A DNA stretch of 64,000 nucleotides from Chrysaora quinquecirrha (GCA_014526335.1 JACTAT010000003.1:32088-96087); one strand, 5' to 3'; counted from the stretch's first letter, positions 36,001 through 46,555 are shown. The notes: generated by a model from the letters alone, not told the origin. Translations and numbers: made by a program.

Positions 36001-38688
36001 AATACCAGACCTGTTTGATGAAATTTGGGATCAGTAACCCTGCATGTTAATATGGGGCATCCGTTATCCGAACTCCACTTTCCCTTGAGAGTTCGAGATA
36101 GTGTATGTCAACTGTACATTCTGGGATGACCCTCAAGTACACGATTGTTTACTCCAAAAGCAGAAACAGACAGTTCACGCAGTGTTCACAAGTTTTGGCC
36201 TAATATCAGTGATTTTGATGATAATGTGAGTTGGGGCTTAGACTACCACACCACACAACAATGTTCTACCCAGGGCAACACTAACCAAAAATGTTTTCAA
36301 CGGTCAACAAAAAGGTCAGATGTTCTTCATTTCTTCTAAAGTTTCTGCAGGAAGCAAAAAACAGACCTTCTTGCTTTGGTGAAACTGAAAGTGATTCCCA
36401 ATAATTGACAAAATCTTCAAGTTGCATGTCTGTTTTGCAATGTGCATTGTGATGTTTCTGACTGCAGTTAGCAACTGGGACTTTGCTGTTCCCTAGCAAA
36501 AAAGCAAAACAAATTCAATAATATTCAATAACAAAACAGAGAAGACGAGAGCTGAATAGAACTAGACTATGTTGTGGTAGACTATGGCGCGCCAAACCGG
36601 CCAAAAATATAACTTTTGCTGACAGTAATTTGTTATATTTTTCTGCACGATTTTATATTTTTACTGTACGACTTTATATTTTTGTTGCACGACTTTATAT
36701 TTTTACTGCACGACTTTTCACTTTTGCGGACAGAACTTTAAATATTTGTGCTCGATTATTATAAACGGGCACATATTTTAATCGGGCACATATAACTTTT
36801 GCTGACAGCAAAAAGTTTTGCTGTCAGTAAAAATTATATATTTTCAAAATGAACCTGTCAATCAATCAATCAAGAATGTTCACGGGGGTTATATGACTAA
36901 CGCTTTTTCTTTGTCACAGCAAGTTACATGCTCAGGGAATCTTCCTTCGTTTCTATAAAATTCATGGCGTCTCATCAAATGAAAGCAACGAGGTTTTGCA
37001 AGTTTTCAAGGATCCTTTAAGAGCCTTTCAAAGTATTTTATCGGAGGGAAGAATCCTTGTTTGCAACCCAGTTAACTCAGAAAATACAGTAGCCGCTTTT
37101 GTGTGGAGATCCGATCATATTCGTGTAGAGTTTATGATGATGATGATGATGATGGTATTCTAAACACCATTGTTTCTGATTACGATCTTCCTAGAGACAT
37201 AGGTGTGCAAGTGGATAGTCTTCTTGGTATCCTTAAGAGCAACCTGGAAAAGGTTATCAGACAGCAGGCATTGGATAGTCCAACCATAGCTACCAATTTT
37301 GAAACAACGAGGGTTTTCACCGGAAGACCAGGGCGACCAAAGTATCAAATCGACTTTGCACAGGTATAGAAGGACTTGTTTCCTTAGGGTTGGACTATGT
37401 CTCTAGGAAGATCGTAATCAGAAACAATGGTGTCTAGAATACACGCAGTTTTTTTATAAGCAACCTCTTATAAGCAACCAAGATGCAAACGGCCTAAAAG
37501 TTTAAGCAACGTATAGCACCAAAGGAAAAAGACCTAAGCAACTTTTTAGATTTTTGATAATATATATCACTGCAAGCAATCGAGGATTGATCCACATAGA
37601 AGATATTTCCATTCATTTGTCGTCAAAAATCGCATATCAACGGAGTGTTTCTCGTTAAGTGAGGCATTTCATTGAGGGGTTTCCATTTAACTTTCAATAC
37701 AAAGTCTCTAATGGTAACAATATCAGCAGGGAGAAATGATTCCAGTCATTTTATGTGCAATGTTAAATTTTGCTGCCTCTATACTATTCTTAGGTCAAAA
37801 AGATACAGTTAAGATTAAGCAACTACTAAGCAACTTTTACTTCTAAAAGGTGGCCATAAAAGGTCCAAAAATAAGCAACTTTTTTAACTGGGGCCAAGCG
37901 AAGTTGCTTATAAAAAAAACTGCGTGTGCCATGAATATGATCGGATCTCCACACAAAAGCGGCTACTGTATTTTCTGAGTTAACGGGGTTGCAAACAAGG
38001 ATTCTTCCCTCCGATAAAATACTTTGAAAGGCTCTTAAAGGATCCTTGAAAACTTGCAAAACCTCGTTGCTTTCATTTGATGAAACGCCATGAATTTTAT
38101 AGAAACGAAGGAAGATTCCCTGAGCATGTAACTTGCTGTGACAAAGAAAAAGCATTAGTCATATAACCCCCGTGAACATTCTTGATTGATTGATTGACAG
38201 GTTCATTTTGAAAATATATAACTTTTACTGACAGCAAAACTTTTTGCTGTCAGCAAAAGTTATATGTGCCCGATTAAAATATGTGCCCGTTTATAATAAT
38301 CGAGCACAAATATTTAAAGTTCTGTCCGCAAAAGTGAAAAGTCGTGCAGTACAAATATATAGTCGTGCAACAAAAATATAAAGTCGTGCAACAAAAATAT
38401 AAAGTCGTACAGTAAAAATATAAAACCGTGCAGAAAAATATAACAATTTACTGTCAGCAAAAGTTATATTTTTGGCCGGTTTGGCGCGCCATAGTAGACT
38501 ATGTCAAAGTGTCACTCACCAAAATGATCTTTCAAATATGCAAAGTTAGGTTTCCCATTTCTGACCCAATTTTGTCTGCACCTCCATTTGTTGGTTAGCT
38601 GTGCTTGGAAAATGCATGGCCTATTGGCTGCAAGGTAGAATCTCTCGAAATCTTCCACAGGCAACCCTGCAGTTATTCTGTCCGCCAT
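25039..38688 (-). CDS. JMJD4: JMJD4-like JmjC oxygenase (7 exons seen with one gap, 3' end not found)
   Basis: In animals JMJD4 is an iron- and 2-oxoglutarate-dependent lysyl hydroxylase acting on the translation release factor eRF1. Exons on the minus strand are about 38688-38520 (ATG, MADRITAGLPVEDFERFYL), 36492-36367 (KVPVANCSQKHHN.. LEDFVNYWES), 27443-27312 (DYFKSDWLNEFFD.. YRFVYMGPKGTW), 27196-27170 (TAFHADVFR, with the iron-binding His-x-Asp), 25984-25772 (SYSWSANICGRKKWILYPPG.. GEVVFIPR) and 25066-25039 (SGWYHQVHNL, with the distal His). Each has AG/GT borders, and phases agree across the junctions I could join. One short exon (expected around YLKDWH) between 36367 and 27443, and all exons after 25039, were not found. 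Introns are loaded with transposons. Confidence 0.88.
25268..25669. mobile_element. MITE, type 1 of the T7-ATAAG family (AAGGAAC)
   Basis: The ends are ACACGCTTTTTTTATAAGG and its inverse, in a JMJD4 intron. Inside, GTTCCTTA recurs at least six times, matching the TIR hexamer AAGGAAC. Confidence 0.8.
26064..27002. repeat. 0.94-kb CTAA tetranucleotide microsatellite
   Basis: Long runs of CTAA are interrupted by recurring variants (for example GGAGTAAC, TTACGAACTAAGC) that themselves repeat at about 250-bp spacing, showing larger-scale duplication. It lies in the JMJD4 intron between the His-x-Asp exon and the GRKKW exon. Confidence 0.95.
27633..28369. mobile_element. Probable MITE with CCCCGG ends
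   Basis: The left side has CCCCGGAGGGGTACTTAG, then GGGTACGGGCAGTTGCCGCC. The right side has the inverse pieces GGGCGGCAATCC, TGTACCCC and CCCCTGGG. The match is imperfect, so the ends are approximate. It lies in a JMJD4 intron. Confidence 0.5.
28488..29278. mobile_element. MITE with AAGCCAGG ends, copy 1, interrupted
   Basis: The left end AAGCCAGGCTTATGTCGA is matched by the right end AAACCTGGCTT. The interior has CAACTAGTTG-type palindromes and GTCGCAAGAGCG/CGCTCTTGCGAC. The type 2 T7-ATAAG MITE sits inside its right end. Confidence 0.65.
28891..29265. mobile_element. MITE, type 2 of the T7-ATAAG family (AAGAAAC)
   Basis: The ends CACTCTTTTTTATAAGAAAC and inverse. GTTTCTTA/AAGAAAC repeats occur through the interior. 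It is nested in the AAGCCAGG MITE. Confidence 0.8.
29280..30248. other. No recognisable gene
   Basis: JMJD4 intron sequence. Some frames of 60-100 codons exist but match nothing I know and overlap on both strands. Confidence 0.45.
30249..31339. mobile_element. MITE with AAGCCAGG ends, copy 2, interrupted
   Basis: It starts AAGCCAGGCTGATGTCAAC and ends GTCGACATATGCCTGGCT. The outer parts share AGGAACTAGTTATCAGAGC-type blocks with copy 1. About 600 bp of unrelated sequence (roughly 30340-30960) lies in the middle. Confidence 0.6.
31690..32040. mobile_element. MITE with GTACTCTTAGGTGCC ends
   Basis: The 15-bp TIR is perfect: GTACTCTTAGGTGCC and GGCACCTAAGAGTAC. Inside, CCCCCCGCTTATTA-type blocks repeat at least four times. 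Confidence 0.75.
32084..33270 (+). pseudogene. Copia-type Gag with CCHC knuckle, interrupted by a SINE
   Basis: Codons 32084-32479 give a Gag-like helical protein (ARLDKLYSINRNQ, ATYDSFEKIRRPADMSIKDF). Coding stops after 32479 and the SINE follows at about 32690. After it, an Arg/Gly-rich segment leads to the zinc knuckle CVVCESIFHWARDC (C-x2-C-x4-H-x4-C) near 33180-33222. Confidence 0.75.
32690..32957 (-). mobile_element. tRNA-derived SINE
   Basis: On the minus strand the head starts GGTGGTGTGACCGAGTGG. It has an RNA polymerase III A box (32947-32931) and a B box, GGTTCGAATC (32903-32894). A non-tRNA body follows, and the tail ends near a GCTTGCTTGCT run. It is inserted in Copia Gag. As a tRNA it folds poorly, so a SINE head is the better reading. 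Confidence 0.75.
33279..33527 (+). pseudogene. Copia-type aspartic protease
   Basis: AVLDNGCTKTVCG corresponds to the active-site segment usually written LDSGCTKTVCG in this group. The Asp-Ser-Gly triad reads Asp-Asn-Gly here, a change at the catalytic loop. The flanking residues fit the N-terminal half of the domain, and the frame stops at 33527. Confidence 0.65.
33722..34670 (+). pseudogene. Copia-type integrase
   Basis: KLHQQFGHTSSTKL and ECPICVKYKN give the HHCC zinc domain. FNDTVAMDLKAY holds the first catalytic Asp. A stop at 34078 is followed in frame by core homology (VIKSKQKAV, FGAPRSFLTFSGEF, ERHNGILG), where the second catalytic Asp region is mutated (SGEF without DNG). From 34390 the PNQVVFGKNPSLPSVLT segment and a Lys/Glu helix follow. 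Confidence 0.75.
34741..34766. repeat. ATTCA microsatellite
   Basis: Five tandem ATTCA units. Confidence 0.9.
34779..35081. mobile_element. MITE with CACCGCACACGGTGAG ends
   Basis: The left end CACCGCACACGGTGAGAATT and the right end AATTCTCACTGTCTGCGG are inverted with a few mismatches over about 30 bp. Confidence 0.65.
35448..35902 (+). repeat. Direct repeat of about 112 bp, two copies
   Basis: Copies at 35448-35559 and 35790-35902 differ at few positions. The second lies inside the pogo-like MITE. The first lies just outside it, which suggests a second, partly deleted MITE copy. Confidence 0.8.
35585..36114. mobile_element. Tc1/mariner-pogo-type MITE
   Basis: Ends CAGTTGACATCTGCTATCTCG and, inverted, CGAGATAGTGTATGTCAACTG share 8 perfect terminal bases and a second TATCTCGA block. 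TA flanks both sides, the target duplication of this superfamily. CTATCTCGAA blocks recur near the left end. No transposase. Confidence 0.75.
36900..37372 (+). pseudogene. Captured coding fragment, integrase-core-type protein
   Basis: From 36900 the frame reads KLHAQGIFLRFYKIHGVSS, then FKDPLRAFQSILSEGRILV. After a GAT run the homologous frame shifts and continues through LPRDIGVQVDSLLGIL to GRPGRPKYQIDFAQVEGL. The GRPxYxI..Q(L/V)xxL pattern resembles the segment before the core of rve-type integrase-domain proteins common in cnidarians and fishes. The part up to LPRD is also present inverted in the right arm (from 38155 down). Family assignment is tentative. Confidence 0.4.
37441..37927. mobile_element. 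MITE, type 3 of the T7-ATAAG family (AAGCAAC)
   Basis: Ends ACACGCAGTTTTTTTATAAG and inverse, with AAGCAAC repeated at least seven times inside. It is nested in the right arm of the foldback. Confidence 0.85.
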
Positions 38689-39123
38689 GGCCTTGGCTTG
38701 GCCAGGCCCTCTCAGTTTTTATGTCATCAGGCTTGATGAGTTGAATTGTTTGTGGTGTTGGTCCACCGTGCAAATTTCTAAATCTTCCACACCTTCAGCT
38801 GGGAGGAACTGGGAATCCAATTCTTTCGATCTGTCTTTTCATATTAATCCGCATTTAAATCCGACACCATTTCTGTGGGCAAAACCTGAACAATGAAGGA
38901 CCACGGGCAGATCAACATGAAAATCCAGATTTCTTTTAGATTTTTTCAGATTATTTCGGATTAGTAGGATTACTAGTCTTGTGAACTGCTACCGCTGACC
39001 AAAATTTAATCCTCATCAGTGGAGAACTGTCTTAAGAACGATGCGACAAAATTTTCATCACCGCTTCGCTTCACATTTTTAAGACTATTGCTCAAATATT
39101 TATTGCTGTTTAAAAGTTATAAA
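38689..39123. promoter_or_regulatory. Shared intergenic region of a divergent gene pair
   Basis: 435 bp separate the ATG of the JMJD4-like gene (minus) from the ATG of the PTPN23-like gene (plus). No transposon is seen in it, unlike the flanking introns. No TATA box could be assigned with confidence. A bidirectional promoter is inferred from the geometry alone. Confidence 0.5.
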
Positions 39124-42100
39124 ATGGAGGGATGTCCAAAGACGTTGATGATCAGCTTCGATATAAAAGAACCAGCCACTGCTGACTTCACTCAACCCCT
39201 CTCAAGCGTAAGTTGCAGATGGGCCTAAACCCAGTTTGTCTCTCGCCCTCCTGTACAATACTATCTTTTTCACACTCTACATTCGTGTTAGATACCTAGC
39301 CATTCATTTAAATGTGTTACCAAGAAATTCATCAAGCTATTCATTTGTGTATAATAAATAAGGGCTTAACAAAAAGCAAATTGTGAGTGGATCAAAGGAA
39401 AGGAAAGTTAGTTGGGCATGTTTATCATTCAGCATCACATCAGTGTGCGCTTGCTCACAAGGAAATAGGGCATAATTTCACTTTGTGTTGAATTGAACGT
39501 AAAACATTTTCCTTTCCAATTTACTCAAAAATTCCTAAAGCTCATCTATTCTAATATAACCTCATGTTTTTTTGGGCTCACAATTTTTAGAAAAGAGTAA
39601 CCATACAAAATAATAAACTTTTGCTTGTTGCTGCTGGTCAAAAATAATTAGACAAATTTGGCAACTGTTTTTATTTATGTTTTGCGTAATGTTTGCTTCA
39701 AGAAGAATTTCATCCTTTTGTTTGTTTAGAGGCATTGGCTTTATCTTGAAGTTTCAAAAGACTTTTCTAAATACTTCATAAAATTTAGCTACAGAAACAA
39801 AAAATATATATGTTTTTATCATTATAACCATTAATAAATAACAGACCTTTAAGCTTGGTTTTATTAAAGAGGAGAGTTACCCATGCAAGTAGAAATATAT
39901 AAGGTCAAAATGACTTGTTTCCTTATTGGTTTGGTTAAAACATCTTCCTATTAAATAATGATGCTGCAGGTTTAGGGAATCTCTTTTGGTCAAAACCTTA
40001 GAACACAACCCATATCCTATATTACTAATCTGCTTATATGCAAATTAGGTTGCCTTTTGTTCTGGCCCATTGTACTTTTGCCCCCAAAAGGCTTTTTTCC
40101 TGGGCCACCTAGAAATGCGCTTCTTTTTTTGTTTGAACCCTATACTCCCAAGGCAGTGCACCATCTATTTTTCTAAATCTTTTCGAACTTTAAGTTGGTT
40201 AAAAATTCGATTTTATTTCAGTTTCGAAAAGTTTCATTTTCAGTTGCGGGCGCTTTTGTTAGTGCGGTTTTGATTGCGGTTGTGTCTTGGGAATCGGTTT
40301 ACAGGGTAGCGGAAACGTGGAATGGAGGAATGTGGAATGGAATTAGATGGTTGGCTGTACTGTTGCATCAATATTAATATCTTCTGTGTGCTAAACTACT
40401 AAAATGCAAATTAGGTTGCCCCTTTGTTATGGCCCATTGTTCGATAACATAAGGAAGGCTCTTTCCTTGGGCCACCTAGAAAGGTGGTTCTTTTTTGATT
40501 GACGCCCTTTCTGCCAGGCAGTGCATGCCGTATTTTTCTAAATGTTTTGAGAATCAAAAGTTTGTTAAAATTTCAATTTTATCTCGGCTTCAACAAGTTT
40601 CGGTTTTGATTGCGGCCATGTATTATGTTCCTTTCACTACACGTACATTGAATTATTGAACTTTTTGTTCTGCAGAAGTTTGTTATACTTACTAAAACGC
40701 GGAACCATCCAAAACGACCCCAAATCAGCAAAAATAACGCAGAGCCAGGAAAAAGTTACGGTCACCGGTCATGACCGGAGGAAATTAGAACAAAGGAAAA
40801 TCTTTTGCCACACCCGAAAAGCCACATTGTGAAGTGAGGAAGGTTTTGAACTAGGGGTTTATTTGTCTGGAGGAAGGTTGAACACTTTTCTGGTCTCTGG
40901 ATTTTCAATTGTCAGGGGTAAATTATAATGATGATGATGATTCGGATTTTGACGACATGAAGATAATTATGATTGTGATGATGACGACGACCATGATGAT
41001 GATGATGATGATGACTATTATTAATATTATGATTTTGAAAGCATAATGAGATTTCATGACATGATGATGATAATGATGATTATGATCTGACGATGATTAT
41101 GATTATGATGATGATGATAAGAATGATTCTAATGGTGATTATAATGTGATGGTTGGTGACGGCGATAATGATAATTTTGACGGTTATGATAACTATGATG
41201 ATGATGATGATAATGATGATTATGATCTGAGGATGATTATGATTATGATGATGATGATTATGATGATGATAATGATGATGATGATAATGATGATGACGAT
41301 GATGATGATGACGATGGTGACGGTGATAATCATGAAGATGACAACGGCTATGCATGGAGTAAATATTTAGGTTCCCTGAACAGAAATCAATTTTTCGCAG
41401 GATCTGCTGCTATAAATTTGGTATTATTATGTTTATGATGTTCTTTTTTTGTCAAGAATGTAATACCCTTTTATCAATTCACTTTGTTTTTACCATTACA
41501 AGTAGACTAGCTTTTTAACTTGACGCCCGCGATGCGGGCGAGGTTTTTACCTTGACACCCGCGATGCGGTTGAACTTAGTACCAGTTTAGCCTTGGAAAG
41601 ACAAGATACCACTCAGCTGCCTTTTGACTTGATGCCTTTTAACTTGCAGCCTTCTGAACTCTCGCTAGAGTCCGGGGAGGTTAGCTCCCCATGGCATCCC
41701 ACAACCTCCCCGGACTCTAGCGAGAGTTCAGAAGGCTGCAAGTTAAAAGGCATCAAGTCAAAAGGCAGCTGAGTGGTATCTTGTCTTTCCAAGGCTAAAC
41801 TGGTACTAAGTTCACCTGCATCGCGGGTGTCAAGGTAAGATTCATGCCAGTACACCAAGAATGTTTGTAACTCAATATCGCTATAGGCTATATGGATTCT
41901 GCCCTGCCTCCCAGACTGATATTTTTGAGAAGTACCCCAGATGCTTGTTAAAGCAATGAGTTCAATTTAGCATGATCAAGATTAATGATCAATGATCCAG
42001 TAAGCCTCTACCTTACATACAGTATGCTGTTGGCCAACAGGATTGGATCTTACTGATATTTTCTTGACTACTTGCCACATGATTTTCCGTCTATTCTTCT

Positions 42101-45100
42101 AGTATATTTAATCATCTTTTCAGTGCATTTTGGCACCAATTTTGTTTTCTAACGAAAATCCTACTTATGTATATCTTCTTGATTTTGCAGTACATACAAG
42201 ATTATTATCAAGAGAATGCAGATTCATATAAGAATGAAATTCAACAAATCAACCAGTTAAAGAAGGTATTCATTGCAGTAACTCGCTCATTCTATCATCT
42301 GAATCTAAATCTCTCAGAGGAATCCCTAGAATCAAATCAAAGACTCATTTTGAATATATCTGAAATGTTTACTGTACCTTGGTAAAGCACTTTTTCAGCA
42401 ACAAATTTGAGCAGTTTGTCCAGCTTTTTGGCTAGCAGTCCAGTTTTGCTTCACATGCATGACAATTTTATCTGATTCCTTTCATAATAATCTGACACTT
42501 AAACATGTTAATGTTTTCATTAAGTTCCTTGTTCATTTTCATTGGAAATTTTTGAAGACCAACCTGACTCAACGTCAAATTTGTAGAAATAAGTTCAAAA
42601 CCTTTGTTTGCAAGGAAAAATTCTGTTATAGAATATACACAGCTTTTGTTATGGAGTTGCACAATGTTAGACCTCGTTTACACAAGCAAAAATGGATTGG
42701 ATCTGAAGTGGATCCAATCCACTTATTGTGTGGATAGGCCTCATGTTTACACCAAATTTCACAGATCCAATCTATTCCTGGTCTGTGAAGCAACCTACTT
42801 TTGGATTGCTTCCAAAATCATTCCGGTTTAGATCCACTTTTGCATCATGTAAACAGGTGGATCCTATCCAAAACTGGCTCTCTTCAAAAATATTCTTATA
42901 ATTTATTATAGACATATGCATTAACCACATATTGTTTAATTATTAGACCCAAAAGTGGATTGAATCCTTGTCTCGTAATGATAGACCAGTACCAAAACTA
43001 GAACTTCTGGATCTGATCCACCTGTGATCCAATCCATGTTCTTTAGTGTAAATTTAGCCTTAGATAAAGTCAAATTCAAATTACAATTTTGAAAAGAAAG
43101 TACACGTTTTGTTTGCAGAGTATATCAGGCATTTCAAGAGATAACCAAGGATGCAGTACATTGAGAAGATATTTTGCCCAATTACATTTTCTCGAGTCAA
43201 GGTTTCCAATGGGAGAGGGAGGAGCAGCTGCAGTTCCATTTGTTTGGTATTTACATTTAACCTTTGTTTTCTTTACCAATTGCCTTGTCCTGTGCTTGTC
43301 TTATGGTCTATCATAATAGGGAGTATACTTTTTCAACTGAGGACCTGATTCTTAAATTTTTATGAAATTTGTAGAATTTTATACCATACCAAGATTTGAA
43401 GCAAATTCTAGTTTATAGTGTGTTTATATAGGGATGCAGAAGTTTTTATGCAAAGAGTACTTCTGAACTTCTAAACTTCTAAACATGGCTGCCATGATGG
43501 AACTGTTAGAATTCGTGTTATTTTTGTATGGGTTCAGAACTCCTTGTGATGAATTGAATTTGTGTAAATTCTTGAATGAGCCATTTCTATCGGTTGTTTA
43601 TTTCAATTATCAATAGTGTATAAAGACTGATCTGCAGCATTTTCTATGTAAATGATCAGATCAGAGAGATATATTTGTTTGTTTTTACTAATTACTATTT
43701 TCTGCTACAATGCTTATTGGAAAAGTGATACAGCTCTTGCCAATGATATTTTCATTAATACCAACTTTATTATGTTGGTAACAAAAGGTAATAATTTGTT
43801 TATTAAATCATACATTGTTGTTTGTAGGTATGATGTGTATATGGGAGACCCTTGGATGAGAAAAGATATCAGATATGAACAAGCTTGTGTCTTATTTAAC
43901 TTAGGTTAGTAGTATATACATTCCAGCAAGTATTATTATAATATTATTATTATGTCTTGTTTTTGTTATAATTTGTGTTATTAATGTTGTTTTTTTATTA
44001 TTGCTATTGTAATTGTTTTTGAAATTGTAATTATTATTGTTACTATTATTGTTACTGTTATTGTTGTTGTAATTTTTGTTGCTATTGTTATTGCTATTGT
44101 TATTGATATTGTTATTGATATTGTTATTGTTATTGTGATATTGTTATTGTTATTGTTATTGTTATTGTTATTGTTTTTGATATTGTTATTGTTATTATTT
44201 TTGTAATTGTTATTGTTATTTATTGTTATTGTTATTGTTATTGTGTTATTTTATTGCTATTGTTATTGTTATTGTTATCATTATTGTTATTGTAATTGCG
44301 TTTGTTATTGCTATTGATATTGTTATTGTTATTGATATTGCTGTTGTTATTGCTATCGTTTTTGTTCTTGTTATTGTTGTTTTTATTGTTAGTTATTGTT
44401 ATTAATAGTGTTGGTATTGTTATTGTGATTGCCATTGTTATTGGTAATGTTACTGTTGTTATTGTCATTGTTTAAGTTATTGTCATTGTCATTGTTACAG
44501 TCATTGTGATTGTTATTGTTATTGTTGCTATTGCTGTTTTCAAAGGCTATGGAAAATTCCAGGCTTTGTTTTGGATCATGAGAGAAAAGCTTACTCCTTC
44601 TACTGCTATTTATGACCTACATAAGAAATAACTTGTTTAAACAAAGAGTGCATAATGTGGCCTGTACATGATTTTCAGTGATTTCCTCTATCTCTTCCTA
44701 AGGTGGCATTTACTCTCAGCTTGGAGCTAATGAGAGCAGACTTAATGATGAGGTAAGATACTGAGGTATTTCTCACTGTAAATGCATCTTTCGAACTGGT
44801 GCTGTAGTTTCAGACTTGATATTAGTTTTGCTTGAAATTTTCGTCTCTACATAGCTCATTTGGTTAGTTAATCCTAATCAATACACTGTTTTCCTTTACA
44901 AGAACAACCTTTATAAGAAGCACCAGGCTGAAATTTTGATCAAAATGTTTTGCTGTCTCCAAACTATTTGAGATAGGCACAAGCAAAGTCCACCAGCGCG
45001 AAGCCCTTGCTCAGAAACGCATTTTAAACGTGTTTTTGAGAAGGGTAGAGGGTGATACGTTGGCGAAAAATCACTTCAAAAATAAGAAACAGGCGAGCTG

Positions 45101-46131
45101 AAATCGAAACCAATTGTTCTTATAAAAAAGGCATGTACTGTTAAAAATATTTCAAAATTAAGAAAAAGTGGCAAAAATGCTAAAACCATTGAAAACGTAT
45201 ACTGCTTTCGCACTAACGTGAATATCAGAAGGATGGCGAAATAAAACAAATAAGACACCCACCTTGCACCCAAAACCTAAAAAGACTTAAGCCATAGTGC
45301 TTAAAATTCATAATGAGGTCAACGAGCAGAGCAAAATAATAATTCCTGTTAAATGTTGTGGACAGCTGTCCACATAAAAACAAAAAGAAAAACAATACTA
45401 TATAAACACAAAGAATTCATTTTGTCGATTGGTGTCTGGCGTGCTGGCTCTGTCGAAGTAAATTTCAAGATGGTAGCTAGGGTGCTCTGCTGCACGTAGT
45501 CAAAAACTGAACAAAATGACAACAAATAGCGGTACTTTTGAGCCAAAAATACATTCAAAATTTTAACCATGGCAATGAGCAATAATAGCAAAGTACCTGA
45601 AGTTCCTTTTATAGCTATTAGATAAAAAGTTACACTAGCGGTCCGTGCAATCTCTTTTAAATATTTGGTACAATGCTAATATCTAGATAATCTTCGAGCA
45701 GTACAAAATTTCAATACTGCAAGAAATAGAGGAAGCGTTTTTGGACATACTTAAAAGTTTTTTCTTCTGACACTTCTCAGAGTATAAATGTCAGAAACAA
45801 ACCGAAACACTTGATAAGGGCGGAATTTATACTCGCGGATTCGAAATCCACCAATCAGAAAGTGAAGCTGAATTGGCATTGTGTTTGAAACACCAATCAG
45901 CTTGCCGGATGTAGCGGGAATGTTTCCGCTGTTTCTTGCAATAGTAATAATATGTTCACAACAGACAATTTATCGTTCATTGATGGAGGGGGGTGAGGCT
46001 TGCACTGCCACTGGTTTTCTATTTGTAACTTTTTGTCACGAAGAGCGATAATGGGACAACTTATTTTTTAGAGCATGAAAGTGGCTTGCACCTATTTCCA
46101 ATGCTCTGCTGGCGCGTACCAGTATTTGAGG
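39124..46131 (+). CDS. PTPN23: PTPN23/HD-PTP-like protein, BRO1 domain exons 1-6 (3' part not found)
   Basis: HD-PTP is an ESCRT partner in endosomal sorting; its BRO1 domain binds CHMP4-type proteins. Plus-strand exons are 39124-39207 (MEGCPKTLMISFDIKEP), 42191-42265 (YIQDYYQENADSYKNEI), 43119-43246 (GCSTLRRYFAQLHFLESRF.. AAAVPFVW), 43828-43904 (RKDIRYEQACVLFNLG), 44703-44752 (GIYSQLGANESRLNDE) and 46072-46131 (SMKVACTYFQCSAGAYQYLR). All have GT/AG borders and compatible phases, and they align in order with the first 140 or so residues of vertebrate PTPN23. The pattern GCSxLRxYxxQLHxLxSR fits HD-PTP better than ALIX. Later exons are not visible and may lie in or beyond the gap. Confidence 0.9.
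40019..40275 (+). repeat. Dispersed repeat Z, copy 1
   Basis: It contains ATGCAAATTAGGTTGCC, TTCTGGCCCATTGT and GGGCCACCTAGAAATGCGCT. The same blocks, in order, occur at 40390 and 51836. Non-coding, in PTPN23 intron 1. Confidence 0.75.
40390..40625 (+). repeat. Dispersed repeat Z, copy 2
   Basis: Diverged direct copy of the sequence at 40019, sharing ATGCAAATTAGGTTGCC and TGGGCCACCTAGAAA. Confidence 0.75.
40928..41345. repeat. GAT/ATG-rich microsatellite
   Basis: Impure GATGAT and GATTAT triplets over about 420 bp. The Asp- or His-rich frames in it are by-products. Confidence 0.9.
41549..41836. mobile_element. Hairpin MITE (family Y), copy 1
   Basis: Arms 41549-41682 and 41703-41836 are almost perfect inverted copies around a 20-base loop. 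The inner arm TCGCTAGAGTCCGGGGAGGT and the ATGGCATCCC loop are shared with the hairpins at 56.3 and 60.6 kb, as is the CCTTGGxAAGACAAGAT block. In PTPN23 intron 1. Confidence 0.85.
42669..43060. mobile_element. Probable MITE with CTCGTTTACAC ends
   Basis: ACCTCGTTTACAC on the left and GTGTAAATTTAGCC on the right are imperfect inverted ends. The interior repeats GGATTGGATC/GATCCAATCC. In a PTPN23 intron. Confidence 0.5.
43931..44545. repeat. ATTGTT hexanucleotide microsatellite
   Basis: About 600 bp of ATTGTT with variants, in a PTPN23 intron. The hydrophobic frames in it are not genes. Confidence 0.95.
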
Positions 46132-46555
46132 GTGAGTGCTCATTATTTAACAGCCTTGTTTGTTAGAATTCTTAAGCATTGTTAAAGCTACTTTCGGCTT
46201 TGTTCGATTAAGCGTATTTGATTTAATAAAAGATTGCTCTCCTAGTATTTTGCAATCCCTCAATGAGGAGAGAGCACACTTTTCCGTGTTAAATGGAAGT
46301 TGATTATTGGTTTTCTCTACTTTGTTGGGAATTGTCACCCTGCAAGAGGAGACTTTCTTCGTTGATGTCAATTACTTGCTGATCTTGCCTTGTTTTGTGT
46401 GTCCATCGTGTAATTCCTTCTTCTTTTCCAAACGTCTGTTCCGCGCACCAAATTGAGAATTAAATATCCTTCTGAAATCACGACAACGCAACTCGACGCG
46501 ACGTTTCCCTCCGCCCATCGGGCCCTGGTTCTGACCTCTGACCGCTTATCCTCCT

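Larger units (their letters stand above)
36582..38495. mobile_element. Foldback element filling JMJD4 intron 1
   Basis: Arms 36582-37200 and 37396-38495 are inverted copies once a 487-bp MITE (37441-37927) in the right arm and a GAT run in the left arm are set aside. The loop is about 195 bp. Tips read CTATGGCGCGCCAAACCGG. TAGACTATG occurs at both edges (36578-36586 and 38496-38504), consistent with a 9-bp target duplication overlapping the tip. Each arm carries CTGTCAGCAAAAGTTATA and repeated TGCACGACTTTATATTTT blocks plus coding-like sequence. Confidence 0.8.

Noticed and set aside
41080..41370. His-rich and Asp/Met-rich frames
   Set aside because: They translate the GAT microsatellite; no splice signals or homology support them.
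44223..44468. Hydrophobic Ile/Val frame and Asn-rich opposite frame
   Set aside because: Products of the ATTGTT microsatellite in a PTPN23 intron.
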